64,000 bases of DNA from Streptomyces resistomycificus (GCF_001514265.1 NZ_KQ949001.1:62001-126000), one strand, 5' to 3'. Counted from the stretch's first letter, positions 26,892-35,903 are shown. Notes: a model not told the origin generated them from the letters alone. Numbers and translations are program-made.

Positions 26892-27761
26892 TCACCTGAA
26901 GACCGACGGGGGAGGCGCCGGGGAGGCCACGGCCGCCGCGTCGGCCACCGGCAGCGCACCGCCGGTGAAGTCGGTGAGCCCCCTGCCGTGTTCGACCCGG
27001 CCGGGGTGCGGGTCGGAGGCGGCGCGGCGGGTGAGTTCGGCGAGCGGGAGCGGACGGTCGCAGGCGACGAGGACCGCGTTGCCGAAGCGCTTGCCGCGCA
27101 GCACGGTCGGGTCCGCGACCAGGGCGAGTTCCGGGAAGCGGGCCGCGGCGGTGGCGATCTGGCCGCGCAGGTGGGCCAGCGGCGGCCCGTCGGCGAGGTT
27201 GGCCGCGTACAGACCACCAGGCTTCAGCGCCCGGCGTACCTCGTCGAGGAACTCGGTCGAGGTGAGGTGGGCCGGGGTGCGGGCCCCGCTGAACACGTCG
27301 GCGATGACGAGGTCGGCCCAGCCGTCGGGCACCTTGGCCAGACCCTCGCGGGCGTCGACGGAACGCACCCGGATCCGGGCACCCGGGTCCAACGGCAGTT
27401 GCCGGCGGACCAGTTGGACGAGGGCCGCGTCCCGCTCCACGACCTGCTGGGTGGAACGGGGGCGGGTGGCGGCGACGTAACGGGCGAGGGTCAGCGCGCC
27501 CCCACCGAGGTGCACGGCGTGCAGGGGCTTGCCGGGCGGCGCGGCCAGGTCGATGACGTGCCCGAGCCGCCGCTGGTACTCGAAGGACAGATAGGCGGGA
27601 TCGTCCAGGTCGACGTGCGACTGCGGCGCCCCGTCGACGAGCAGCGTCCAGGCCCGCGCCCGGTCCCGGTCGGGTATGAGCTCGGCGAGCCCGCCGTCGA
27701 CGGCCTCGACGACGGCCGCCGCGGCCGCGCTGCCGCGCCGGGGGTTCCTGGACTTTCCCAT
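26892..27761 (-). CDS. Spermidine synthase-like SAM-binding protein
   Basis: A 289-residue protein of the spermidine-synthase/fused class I methyltransferase fold. A beta N-terminal segment (SHVDLDDPAYLSFEYQRRLGHVI) precedes the Rossmann core with glycine loop HLGGGALTLARY, acidic residue in V-V-E-R-D, and A-D-L-V-I-A-D-V-F. These residues bind (decarboxylated) S-adenosylmethionine. Actinobacteria often have such proteins without true polyamine synthesis, so the substrate is uncertain. Confidence 0.8.
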   Translation of the reverse strand: MGKSRNPRRGSAAAAAVVEAVDGGLAELIPDRDRARAWTLLVDGAPQSHVDLDDPAYLSFEYQRRLGHVIDLAAPPGKPLHAVHLGGGALTLARYVAATRPRSTQQVVERDAALVQLVRRQLPLDPGARIRVRSVDAREGLAKVPDGWADLVIADVFSGARTPAHLTSTEFLDEVRRALKPGGLYAANLADGPPLAHLRGQIATAAARFPELALVADPTVLRGKRFGNAVLVACDRPLPLAELTRRAASDPHPGRVEHGRGLTDFTGGALPVADAAAVASPAPPPSVFR

Positions 27762-27814
27762 GACGCCATTATCAGGCGCCGCGGAACGGCGGGCTCAACG
27801 AGCCCGGCCCGGCC

Positions 27815-28243
27815 TCACCGGCAGTTGTCCGCCGCCTCGATCAGGCGCGCCGCCTCCCCCAGCGCCGCCCGCAGCACGGCCGGATCGGTCGCCAGATCCG
27901 CCTCCCCCGGCGGCAGCAGCCAGTCCGACCCCCCGGCCGGCGGCTCGGGGCTCAGCCGCAGGCCCCGTCCGTCCGTCTCCGTGCAGGTGCTGCCCGGCAT
28001 GTCCCAGCCGGCCGCGGTCCCCGGCGGGACCACGAACCCGAGCGTGTCGCAGCCGTCGTCGTGCAGGACGGGCCCGACCGCGTCGTCGCCCGCCCCGCGC
28101 CGCAGGATGTCGACGGCCTCGAGCCCCTGCCGGGTCGGCACCGTGACCACGTCGCACGCGGCGTCCGGGCACGAGGGCGCACTCGAGGTGCGCGGCGTAC
28201 AAAGGTCGGCGCTGTGTCTGGTCTCCATCCCGGCCTCCACCAC
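27815..28243 (-). CDS. Hypothetical protein, possibly primase/polymerase-domain-like
   Basis: A 142-residue cytoplasmic protein. The GTG at 28243 is preceded by GGAGGAGGG. The central part (CDVVTVPTRQGLEAVDILRR, then G-F-V-V-P-P-G-T-A) resembles streptomycete proteins labelled as bifunctional DNA primase/polymerase N-terminal domain. It is short and I do not see the catalytic acidic residues clearly. It contains several Cys residues. It diverges from the NsdA-like regulator. Confidence 0.6.
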   Translation of the reverse strand: MVEAGMETRHSADLCTPRTSSAPSCPDAACDVVTVPTRQGLEAVDILRRGAGDDAVGPVLHDDGCDTLGFVVPPGTAAGWDMPGSTCTETDGRGLRLSPEPPAGGSDWLLPPGEADLATDPAVLRAALGEAARLIEAADNCR

Positions 28244-28524
28244 GGAACCCTCCTCCAACGAACGGGTCGGGAGTCGGGCGGCTCCCGGTCCGCAGGGTTC
28301 AACGCGGCCCCGTGTCAACGGCTACGGCGGAAGTCAGCCGCAAAGGATGGCAGTTCATGGCGGATCCCGGATGAGATATCCGGTTTGTAGCCAAACACCG
28401 CGTGGCGGGTCCGACACAGCGGGTACGTTCTAGCCCGCCGGAAACAGGGCGGGACACGGACAACTCCCCGCGAATCCACCCTGCTTCCGGCATGGTTCGA
28501 CGGTTCGCACGAGAGGACCCGGCC
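28244..28524. other. Divergent intergenic region before the HTH/TPR regulator
   Basis: About 280 bases between two divergent genes. The stretch 28340-28440 is notably AT-richer than its surroundings (GGATGAGATATCCGGTTTGT) and is the likely promoter zone. No operator stands out beyond the short GGATGAGATATCC near-palindrome (about 28367-28382). Confidence 0.45.
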
Positions 28525-30021
28525 ATGGCGTCGTCCACGATGACCCCGTCCCAGTCCCCCAGACCACCCCGACCGAACCTCGCGTTCCGGCAGTTGCGCG
28601 GCCAGCGCTCGCCGGCCGAGTTCGCCGCGGCGGTCCGGCGGGCAGCCCGCGAGATCGGCGAGCGGGTCAGCTGCGACGCACGCTATGTCGGCCGGGTCGA
28701 GGCGGGCGAGATCCGCTGTCCCAACTACGCGTACGAGCGGGTGTTCCTGCACATGTTCCCCGGCCGCACGCTCACCGACCTCGGGTTCGCGTCCCGCTCG
28801 TCCGTACGAGGACGCCGGGCGCCCGCACCCGAGGGCGCGCCCCCCTCGTGCGCGACGAGCCCGCCGCACGCCGCGGGTGAGAAGCGGGGGGCGTGCGAGC
28901 CGTATGACACGCACAGCCCGTACGACACGCACGACCCGGATGACCCACGGGACCCGTACGACACGCGGAACCCGTACGAGACGCACGACAACCACGAGGA
29001 GAGCGACGTGCTGCGTCGCGCATTCATGACCGGCGGGGGCGCCACGATGGCCGCCGCCTCGCTCGGTCCTTTCGCGCTCGCCTTCGACGCCTCGGCCGGG
29101 CAGCGCCCCGTCCGACGCGTCGGGACGAGCGAGGCGGGCGCCCTGGAAGAGGCCGTCCGCAGGATCCGGCTGCTCGACGACCGGCACGGCGCGGACGGCC
29201 TCTACCAGCGCGCGGCGGCCCCCCTGCGCGCCGCCTACGCCCTGCTCGACGCCGCCACGACCCGGCAGACGACCGCCGACCGGCTCCACTCGGGCGCCGG
29301 GGAACTGGCCATCTCGGTGGGCTGGCTGGCCCACGACTCGGGCCGCTTCGACGACGCCCGCTCGCACTACGCGGAGGCGCTGGCGACCGCCCGGGTGACC
29401 GGGGACGCGGGCCTGGAGGCGCACGCCTTCTGCAACACGGCGTTCCTCGCCCGGGACGCGGGCCGGCCGCGCGAGGCGGTACGTGCCGCGCAGGCCGCGC
29501 AACGCGTCGCCCGCCCTCTGGGCTCCGACCGCCTGATGTCGCTGCTCGCGCTGCGCGAGGCGGGCGGCTGGGCCGGACTCGCCGACCGCACCGGCTGCGA
29601 GCAGGCGCTCGCCCGGGCGCAGGCGCTCTTCGAGCGAGGCCGCTCGGACGCCGACCCCGAGTGGATGAGCTTCTACGGGGAGGCCGAGCTGGAGGGGCTG
29701 GAGGCGCAGTGCTGGTCGACGCTCGGGGACTGGCGGCGCGCGGCCCGGCACGCACGGCGGGCGGCCCGGCTGCAGGACCCGCACTTCACCCGGAACATCG
29801 CCCTGTACACGGCGGAGCTGGCGGACGACCTCGCGCGCGGGGGGCGCCCCGACGAGGCCGCGTCGGCGGGGATGCGGGTGCTGGACCTGCTGGACGAGGT
29901 CCAGTCGTCCAGGATCCAGACGATGCTGGCGGGCACGGCACGGGTCCTGCTGCCGCACCGGCGGGCCTCGGGGGTCTCGGCGTTCCTGGAACGGCACGCG
30001 AGCCTGCCGCGCACCCCCTGA
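28525..30021 (+). CDS. NsdA-like HTH/TPR regulatory protein with hexapeptide repeats
   Basis: A 498-residue protein. Residues about 15-95 contain a helix-turn-helix (RQLRGQRSPAEFAAAVRRAA... CDARYVGRVEAGEI). A low-complexity linker with five 6-residue repeats (126-155) follows, then a Tat-like stretch (L-R-R-A-F-M-T-G-G-G) and an all-alpha C-terminal TPR-type domain (about 210-495). This layout matches NsdA-type streptomycete regulators that repress antibiotic production and sporulation. The paralogue's exact role is unknown. The ATG at 28525 follows GAGAGGA. Confidence 0.8.
   Translation: MASSTMTPSQSPRPPRPNLAFRQLRGQRSPAEFAAAVRRAAREIGERVSCDARYVGRVEAGEIRCPNYAYERVFLHMFPGRTLTDLGFASRSSVRGRRAPAPEGAPPSCATSPPHAAGEKRGACEPYDTHSPYDTHDPDDPRDPYDTRNPYETHDNHEESDVLRRAFMTGGGATMAAASLGPFALAFDASAGQRPVRRVGTSEAGALEEAVRRIRLLDDRHGADGLYQRAAAPLRAAYALLDAATTRQTTADRLHSGAGELAISVGWLAHDSGRFDDARSHYAEALATARVTGDAGLEAHAFCNTAFLARDAGRPREAVRAAQAAQRVARPLGSDRLMSLLALREAGGWAGLADRTGCEQALARAQALFERGRSDADPEWMSFYGEAELEGLEAQCWSTLGDWRRAARHARRAARLQDPHFTRNIALYTAELADDLARGGRPDEAASAGMRVLDLLDEVQSSRIQTMLAGTARVLLPHRRASGVSAFLERHASLPRTP
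28900..28989 (+). repeat. Five tandem 18-bp repeats inside the NsdA-like gene
   Basis: Five in-frame 18-nt units encode PYDTHS, PYDTHD, PDDPRD, PYDTRN and PYETHD (residues 126-155). Units 2, 4 and 5 are nearly identical in DNA and unit 3 is the most diverged. They lie in the linker between the DNA-binding and TPR domains. The Asp/His content suggests a flexible, possibly metal-binding segment, and the repeats could change copy number by slippage. Confidence 0.9.
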
Positions 30022-30051
30022 GTGCCGCGCGGGCGGCTGCCGGGACAGGTG

Positions 30052-30645
30052 TCAGGAAAGGTGCCCCAGGTCGTTCCAGGACTCGATGGCCGGTTCGCCG
30101 TAGGCCCAGCCGAGGACCGACAGGGACGTCGGGTTCAGCCGGATCCGCGCCGCGAAGTCCAGCGGCAGCCCCAGCCAGCGTGCGCCTATGGAGCGCAGGA
30201 TGTGCCCGTGCGCGAAGACCAGCACGTCCCCGTCCTGGGCTCGGGCCCAGGCCACCACCTCGTCCGCGCGCGCGGCGACCTCGGCCAGGCTCTCGCCCTC
30301 GGGTACGCCGTCGCGCCAGATGAGCCACCCGGGCCGGACGTCCTGGATCTCCCGCGGGGTCATGCCCTCGTAGGCGCCGTAGTCCCACTCCATGAGCGTG
30401 TCCCAGGTGCCCGCCCGCTCACCGAAGCCGGCGAGTTCGCACGTCTCACGCGCGCGTGCCAGCGGACTGGTGCGCACCTCGACCCCGGCGAGGCCGTCGA
30501 ACGGCGCCCGGTGCAGGCGCTCGCCGAGCAGTTTGGCGCCGCGCCGGCCCTCTTCGAGGAGCGGTACGTCGGTCCTGCCGGTGTGCTTGCCGGACAGCGA
30601 CCACTCGGTCTGTCCGTGCCGGGCCAGCAGGATGCGCGGTGCCAT
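30052..30645 (-). CDS. Histidine phosphatase family protein (phosphoglycerate-mutase-like)
   Basis: A 197-residue enzyme. The catalytic His is in LLARHGQTEWS, with Arg and Glu partners in RTSPLARARETCE and W-D-Y-G-A-Y-E-G, and the second His in FAHGHILRSIGARW. These are the complete active-site features of the acid-phosphatase branch. The substrate could be a sugar phosphate or phosphorylated cofactor. Its start is about 200 bases from the divergent PAP2 gene. Confidence 0.9.
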   Translation of the reverse strand: MAPRILLARHGQTEWSLSGKHTGRTDVPLLEEGRRGAKLLGERLHRAPFDGLAGVEVRTSPLARARETCELAGFGERAGTWDTLMEWDYGAYEGMTPREIQDVRPGWLIWRDGVPEGESLAEVAARADEVVAWARAQDGDVLVFAHGHILRSIGARWLGLPLDFAARIRLNPTSLSVLGWAYGEPAIESWNDLGHLS

Positions 30646-30848
30646 GTGAAACCCTTCCGGAACAAATCAGAGGCAGAACCCCTCCATCATCGCGCACCCT
30701 GGATCAGTGCCCGCCTGGGGCAACCCAACGGGCGATCTCCGCGTCTTTGAGGGCCGGGGGCGTGACACACGAGCGCGCGGACAGCCGTAAAGTGGCACGG
30801 CCGGGAAGACCCCCGGAAGCCGCGGAGACGAAGGGGGAGGGCGATCGG

Positions 30849-31814
30849 ATGCCGCAGACCGAGACACCAGGCATCGAGGCGGGCCCGCGTCCCCGGCTGC
30901 GCTGGTGGACCGAACTGCCGCTGATCCTCCTGGTGTACGCCTGCTACTCCGCCGGCCGGCTCCTCGCCCGGGGCGACGTGTCGAGCGCCGTAGACCACGG
31001 TCTGACGATCCTGCGCGTCGAGAAGTTCCTGTACATCAACGCGGAGCACCCCCTCAACCGGCTCTTCACCCGCGAGGCGTGGATCGGCGTCCCGGCCGAC
31101 TTCTGGTACGCGTCGCTGCACTACCTGGTCACCCCGGTCATCCTGGTCTGGCTGTTCAGGTCCCGCACGGTGCACTACCGCGTGGCCCGCACCTGGCTGA
31201 TGACGTCGACCTTCATAGGCCTGATCGGCTTCACCCTGCTGCCGACCTGCCCGCCCCGGCTGCTCTCCTCCGGCCACGGCTTCGTGGACACGATGGCCCA
31301 GTACAGCTCGTACGGCTGGTGGGGCGGCGAGGCGAGCGCCCCCCGGGGTATGGGCGGCATGACGAACCAGTACGCGGCCATGCCGAGCCTGCACGTCGGC
31401 TGGGCGCTGTGGTGCGGTGTGATGCTGTGGAAGTACGGCCGCACGCGTACCGCGAAGGTCGCGGCGGTCGTCTACCCGCTGGTGACCACGATCGTGGTGA
31501 TGGGCACCGCGAACCACTACTTCCTCGACGCGGTCGCCGGTGCGGCCGTGATGGGCGTGGGGCTGCTGCTCACGCCGTACGTCACGCGGTACGCGCAGCG
31601 GGCCGCGGAGCGGCTGCGGGAGCGGTTCGGGGCCCCGGTCGCGGGCGTCGCGGCGAACTCCCAGGGCGCACCTGCCTCAATTGTCAGTGGCGGATGCCAG
31701 ACTTCCGCGAGTGAGCACATTCCACGGCAGCGCGAGTCACAGTTCGCAGGCGGAGCCGAGCCGAGTGCCTCTCCCAAGGACGCGGGAGAAGAAGCTCCGG
31801 CAGCGGCTCGCTGA
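30849..31814 (+). CDS. PAP2-superfamily integral membrane enzyme
   Basis: A 321-residue protein with six or so membrane helices. The lipid-phosphatase motifs are L-P-T-C-P-P-R-L-L, P-S-L-H-V-G-W (in place of P-S-G-H) and N-H-Y-F-L-D-A-V-A-G with the catalytic His and stabilising Asp. This pattern is that of the inositolphosphotransferase/Aur1-like branch, which transfers head groups or hydrolyses lipid phosphates. The ATG at 30849 follows GGGGGAGG. The last 50 residues are hydrophilic and their DNA overlaps the start of the next gene in another frame. Confidence 0.85.
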   Translation: MPQTETPGIEAGPRPRLRWWTELPLILLVYACYSAGRLLARGDVSSAVDHGLTILRVEKFLYINAEHPLNRLFTREAWIGVPADFWYASLHYLVTPVILVWLFRSRTVHYRVARTWLMTSTFIGLIGFTLLPTCPPRLLSSGHGFVDTMAQYSSYGWWGGEASAPRGMGGMTNQYAAMPSLHVGWALWCGVMLWKYGRTRTAKVAAVVYPLVTTIVVMGTANHYFLDAVAGAAVMGVGLLLTPYVTRYAQRAAERLRERFGAPVAGVAANSQGAPASIVSGGCQTSASEHIPRQRESQFAGGAEPSASPKDAGEEAPAAAR

Positions 31815-32901
31815 GCTGCGCGGCCCCGAGGTCCCGGCCAAGGCGCTGGACGCGCGCGCTTTGGCGGCACTCGCCGCCAATCCCGGCTGCAGACGACGGG
31901 CCCTTCTCGACGGCGCCGGGGTGAACAAGGCGGCGCTGGCGGGCGCGCTGGGCTCGCCCGCCGCCTTCGGCCAGTCGCAGTTCGCCCTCACCCGGGGCAA
32001 CGCGTTCGAGGCGCGGGTCAAGGCGGACGGCGGCGCGGAACTGCTGCGGCTGGTGCACGAGAAGCTGGACCGGCGGGCCGAGCCTCCGTCGGACGCCGAG
32101 CTCCCCGAGCTGACCGCGATCGGCCCCGAGGGCCGCACGGCACGCACCACCCACGCCCTGCGCGACGCCACCGCGACCGGCGGCTGGACCCTCCTCGACC
32201 ATCCGATGCTGGCCCTGGACGTCGCCGGTTCGCCGGCCTTCCTGGAGCCGGACGCGGTGGTGGTGCATCCGGACGGCAGCTGGACGGTCGTGGAGATCAA
32301 GTCCTTCCCGATGCTGGACGGTTCGGCGGACCCGGCGAAGGTCGGCGCCGCCGCTCGCCAGGCCGCGGTCTACGTGCTGGCGCTGGAGGAGCTGGCGGCG
32401 CGTCTGGACCCGGCCCCCGCGGTGCGCCACCACGTCCTCCTGGTCTGCCCGAAGGACTTCTCCAACCTGGCCACCGCGTCCGCCGTCGACATCCGCAAGC
32501 AGCGCGCGGTGACCGCCCGCCAGCTGGCCCGGCTCACCCGCGTCCAGGACATCGCCGACGCCCTCCCCGAGGGCACCTGCTTCTCCCCCGACCTGCCCGC
32601 CGCCGAGCTCACCGCGGCCGTCGAGTCGGTCCCGGCGACCTACGCGCCCGAGTGCCTGTCCGCCTGTGAACTGGCCTTCCACTGCCGCGACCGTTCCCGC
32701 GCGGACGGCGCGGTGACCTCCCTCGGCCGCTCGGCACGCGCCGAACTCGGCGGCCTGACCACGGTCGAGGACGTCCTGGCGGCGGCCCGCGGCGAGGCCG
32801 GCGATCCCGCGGATCCGGCGGTGGCGGCGCTCAGAAGGGCGGCCGAGCTGAGGGCGGAGGCGCTGGGCGGCGCAGTCGAGGGAGGAGCCACGTGTCGCTG
32901 A
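31711..32901 (+). CDS. Cas4/AddB-like PD-(D/E)XK nuclease with predicted 4Fe-4S cluster
   Basis: A 396-residue protein. RecB-nuclease motifs are visible: A-L-T-R-G-N-A-F-E (about 92-100), Asp181 in L-E-P-D-A, Glu195 and Lys197 in V-E-I-K-S-F, and Gln217/Tyr221 in R-Q-A-A-V-Y. One Cys at 60 (N-P-G-C) and three near the end (315, 319, 325 in CLSACELAFHC) give the iron-staple arrangement of AddB, Cas4 and Dna2. The start is uncertain: GTG 31711 is used and GTG 31765 is possible, both overlapping the PAP2 gene. It overlaps the next gene by 10 bases. Cleavage of single-stranded DNA ends is inferred. Confidence 0.75.
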   Translation: MSTFHGSASHSSQAEPSRVPLPRTREKKLRQRLAELRGPEVPAKALDARALAALAANPGCRRRALLDGAGVNKAALAGALGSPAAFGQSQFALTRGNAFEARVKADGGAELLRLVHEKLDRRAEPPSDAELPELTAIGPEGRTARTTHALRDATATGGWTLLDHPMLALDVAGSPAFLEPDAVVVHPDGSWTVVEIKSFPMLDGSADPAKVGAAARQAAVYVLALEELAARLDPAPAVRHHVLLVCPKDFSNLATASAVDIRKQRAVTARQLARLTRVQDIADALPEGTCFSPDLPAAELTAAVESVPATYAPECLSACELAFHCRDRSRADGAVTSLGRSARAELGGLTTVEDVLAAARGEAGDPADPAVAALRRAAELRAEALGGAVEGGATCR

Positions 32902-34484
32902 TCTCCACCCTCGCCCGGCTCGAAGCCGTCAGCAGCGGCCGCGCCCAGCCCGCCGCCACCGTCCGGCACCGGCGGCTGTCCGACCGGCCGCTCGTCCTCG
33001 TGCCGCTCACCACCGCCGGTGAGGCCGGCGCCCCGCTCGGCGCGCTGGTGGGCACCGACCGGGACGCCCCGCACCTGCTGGTCGTGGCGCAGCCACGCGA
33101 CCGCGACCTCAGGTTCGCGTTCCTGTCCGAGCTGGCGGACGTCGTCCTGCCGTACCTCGACGGGTACGCCGAGTCCGTCGAGGCCGCCGAGCGCACGGAG
33201 ACCGACCCGGAGACCGGCAAGCGGGTCAAGGTCGAGGTCGAGCTGTGCGCGGACGCGCCGCAGCTGATCGTGCCGAGCCGCGCCGGCGTGGAGTTCCTGC
33301 GGCTGCTGGGCCGCTCCATGCGCTTCAGGCGTACGGCCGAACAGGACCCGGAGACGCCCTATCCCGCGCCGCCCCGGCTGCCGCTGCTCGGCCGGTGGCT
33401 CACCCACTTCGCCGAGCGGGCCCGCGTGCCGGGCGCCTCCCTGCTGCCCGCGGTGACGGACCTGCTGGCCCGGCACTGGGCGAGTGGCCAGTCCACCCTG
33501 GAGGACCAGCACCTGGGCGCTCTGCTCGCCTGGATCGACCCGCCGGAGGGCGTGACCGGCGCCGAGGCCGCGCTCCGGGCCGAACTGGACCGGGACGCCG
33601 AGGGCCAGCTGCTCTGCCCGCCGGCCGGTCCCGCCACCGACCCGGCCTTCGACAACAGGCTGCTGGCCCCCGCCATCGAGCGCTACGACCGCGCGCGCAC
33701 CGCCCTGGCCGCCGCCGAGGACGGCCTGGAGGCCGACGACCGGCTCGGTGCGCTCACCGCCGCCGAGCGGGAGATCCGGGCGCTGGTCGAGAGCCGTACC
33801 CGCCCCACCTGGGACGCGGTGTGGCGCGGCCTTGACCTGCTGCGGGCACTGCCCGAGGGCGCGCACGTCGAGGAGCGGTGGACCCGCGACCGCTGGTCCT
33901 TCACCGCCCACCGCGACCGCGTGCTGGCCGGCGAGCCCCCGCAGCCGCGCCGCGACGACGCGGTGACCGCCGCGAACAAGCTCGCCGCGCGCGAACGCGA
34001 GCAGGCCCGCCTGGAGGCCCAGGAAGCCCTCGACGATCCGCTGGTGATGGCGGGCCGGCGACTGTCCGGTGAGGCGTTCGCGGGCGAGGTCACGGACGTC
34101 GTCATGGCGTACAGCGAGGGCAAGCGGCCCAGCCCCCGCCCCCTGGTCACCGTGCGCACGGACGACCGGCCGTACCTGGGCGAGCGGGCCAGGGTGTACC
34201 GCTCCCTGGGCGGCAGGCCGCAGGCCGCCGAGTTCGTGGGGTACGAGGACGAGGGCGCGCTGGTGGTCCTGCGGATCGTCGACAAGATGGGCCGCGGCAA
34301 GGAGCCGGAGGTGGGCTCGGTACCGGAGAAGGGCGACCCGGTCTGCTTCACGCTCTTCGAGCACGAGCAGCGCGGCGGCGCGAAGCTGCCCGACCCGGAG
34401 GACACGCCGTGGACGCACGGCGGCCCGCCCGGCGAGGCGGCGGCTCCCGAACCCGACCCCGTGACCGCGGAGGACCTCCTGTGA
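32892..34484 (+). CDS. Unknown 530-residue protein in nuclease-helicase operon
   Basis: A cytoplasmic, acidic protein that I do not recognise. It has an alpha/beta N-terminal part (about 1-170), a helical middle (about 180-390, with a charged coiled-coil-like stretch near AANKLAAREREQARLEAQEA) and a beta-rich C-terminal domain (about 415-510). No catalytic motif, zinc site or membrane segment is seen. It starts inside the nuclease gene and its stop overlaps the helicase start, so it is made with both and is probably a structural partner or loader. Confidence 0.75.
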   Translation: MSLISTLARLEAVSSGRAQPAATVRHRRLSDRPLVLVPLTTAGEAGAPLGALVGTDRDAPHLLVVAQPRDRDLRFAFLSELADVVLPYLDGYAESVEAAERTETDPETGKRVKVEVELCADAPQLIVPSRAGVEFLRLLGRSMRFRRTAEQDPETPYPAPPRLPLLGRWLTHFAERARVPGASLLPAVTDLLARHWASGQSTLEDQHLGALLAWIDPPEGVTGAEAALRAELDRDAEGQLLCPPAGPATDPAFDNRLLAPAIERYDRARTALAAAEDGLEADDRLGALTAAEREIRALVESRTRPTWDAVWRGLDLLRALPEGAHVEERWTRDRWSFTAHRDRVLAGEPPQPRRDDAVTAANKLAAREREQARLEAQEALDDPLVMAGRRLSGEAFAGEVTDVVMAYSEGKRPSPRPLVTVRTDDRPYLGERARVYRSLGGRPQAAEFVGYEDEGALVVLRIVDKMGRGKEPEVGSVPEKGDPVCFTLFEHEQRGGAKLPDPEDTPWTHGGPPGEAAAPEPDPVTAEDLL

Positions 34485-35818
34485 CGACCCAGGCATTCGA
34501 CCCCGGTGCGGAAGCCGCCCGCGCGACCGGGGCGATCCTGCACGACACCCTGCACGGCTCGGCGCGCGGCGTCGTCGTCGACTCCCCTCCCGGCGCCGGC
34601 AAGTCGACGCTCGTGGTGCGCGCGGCGCTGGAACTGGCGGACGCGGGGCGCCCGTTGATGGTGGTCGCGCAGACCAACGCGCAGGTGGACGACCTCGTCG
34701 TCCGGCTCGCCGAGAAGAGTCCGGACCTGCCGGTCGGCCGCCTGCACAGCAGTGACGCCGACCCGTACGACAAGGCGCTCGACGACCTGCCGAACGTCCG
34801 GAAGTCGGCGAAGGCAGGCGATCTCACCGGGCTGGCGGTGGTGATCTCGACGGCCGCCAAATGGGGTCACGTCAAGGTCGACGAACCGTGGCGGCACGCC
34901 ATCGTCGACGAGGCCTACCAGATGCGCTCGGACGCGCTGCTCGCCGTGGCCGGCCTGTTCGAGCGGGCACTGTTCGTGGGCGACCCGGGGCAGCTCGACC
35001 CGTTCGCGATCGTGGGCAGCGAGCAGTGGGCGGGCCTGTCGTACGACCCGTCGTCCTCCGCGGTGACAACCCTGCTCGCGCACAACCCGGAGCTGCCGCA
35101 GCACCGGCTGCCGGTGTCCTGGCGACTCCCGGCGTCGGCCGCGCCCCTGGTCTCCGACGCGTTCTACCCGTACACGCCGTTCCGCAGCGGCACGGGACAC
35201 GACGACCGGCGGCTCGCCTTCGCCGTACCGGCGGACGGTTCCGGGGCGGACCGGGTGATCGACGAGGCGGCCGAGTCCGGCTGGGGGCTGCTGGAGCTGC
35301 CCGCGCGGCACACCCCGCGGACGGATCCCGAGGCGGTGCGGGCCGTCGCGGCGGTCGTACGGCGCCTGCTCGACCGGGGCGGGGCGGCCACGTCGGAGCG
35401 CTCCCCCGACCCCACGCCGCTCACCGCCGACCGGATCGCCGTCGGCACGGCCCACCGGGACCAGGCGGCGGCGGTCCGCGCGGCCCTGACCGAGCTGGGC
35501 GTCACGGAGGTGACCGTCGACACCGCGAACCGCCTCCAGGGCCGTGAGTACGACGTCACGGTCGTCCTCCACCCCCTCTCCGGCCGCCCCGACGCCACCG
35601 CCTTCCACCTGGAGACCGGCCGCCTGTGCGTGCTGGCCTCCCGCCACCGGCACGCCTGCATCGTGGTGTGCCGCGAGGGCGTCGCCGACCTGCTCGACGA
35701 CTACCCGTCCACGGAACCGGTCCAGCTGGGAACCCTCGTGAAGTTCCCGGACGGCTGGGAGGCGAACCACGCGGTCCTGGCACACCTCGCCGAACACCGG
35801 GTCCCCCACCGCCCCTGA
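34481..35818 (+). CDS. Superfamily 1 helicase / AAA ATPase
   Basis: A 445-residue single-chain ATPase with SF1 helicase motifs in order: Walker A S-P-P-G-A-G-K-S (35-42), motif II D-E-A-Y (143-146), motif III V-G-D-P-G-Q-L (167-172), motif IV V-S-W-R-L-P, motif V N-R-L-Q-G-R-E-Y-D and motif VI L-A-S-R-H-R-H. This is a Upf1/Dna2-like core lacking a fused nuclease. The GTG at 34481 follows GGAGGAC and overlaps the preceding stop. With the two upstream genes it forms a split helicase-nuclease. The last 120 bases of its locus are duplicated downstream. Confidence 0.85.
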   Translation: MTTQAFDPGAEAARATGAILHDTLHGSARGVVVDSPPGAGKSTLVVRAALELADAGRPLMVVAQTNAQVDDLVVRLAEKSPDLPVGRLHSSDADPYDKALDDLPNVRKSAKAGDLTGLAVVISTAAKWGHVKVDEPWRHAIVDEAYQMRSDALLAVAGLFERALFVGDPGQLDPFAIVGSEQWAGLSYDPSSSAVTTLLAHNPELPQHRLPVSWRLPASAAPLVSDAFYPYTPFRSGTGHDDRRLAFAVPADGSGADRVIDEAAESGWGLLELPARHTPRTDPEAVRAVAAVVRRLLDRGGAATSERSPDPTPLTADRIAVGTAHRDQAAAVRAALTELGVTEVTVDTANRLQGREYDVTVVLHPLSGRPDATAFHLETGRLCVLASRHRHACIVVCREGVADLLDDYPSTEPVQLGTLVKFPDGWEANHAVLAHLAEHRVPHRP

Positions 35819-35869
35819 CCCACCCGACCACACCACCGCCACCACCCGCCCACCCCTGCCGGACGGAGT
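35746..35869 (+). repeat. Direct repeat copy 1 (helicase 3' end and trailer)
   Basis: This copy encodes the last 24 residues of the helicase (from P-D-G-W-E-A-N-H) and continues past the stop to GGACGGAGT. It is about 90 percent identical to 35904-36027 at a constant offset of 158 bases. Confidence 0.9.
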
Positions 35870-35903
35870 CCGGCACGCCGCCGGAGGCGGCCCACGAACA
35901 CAG

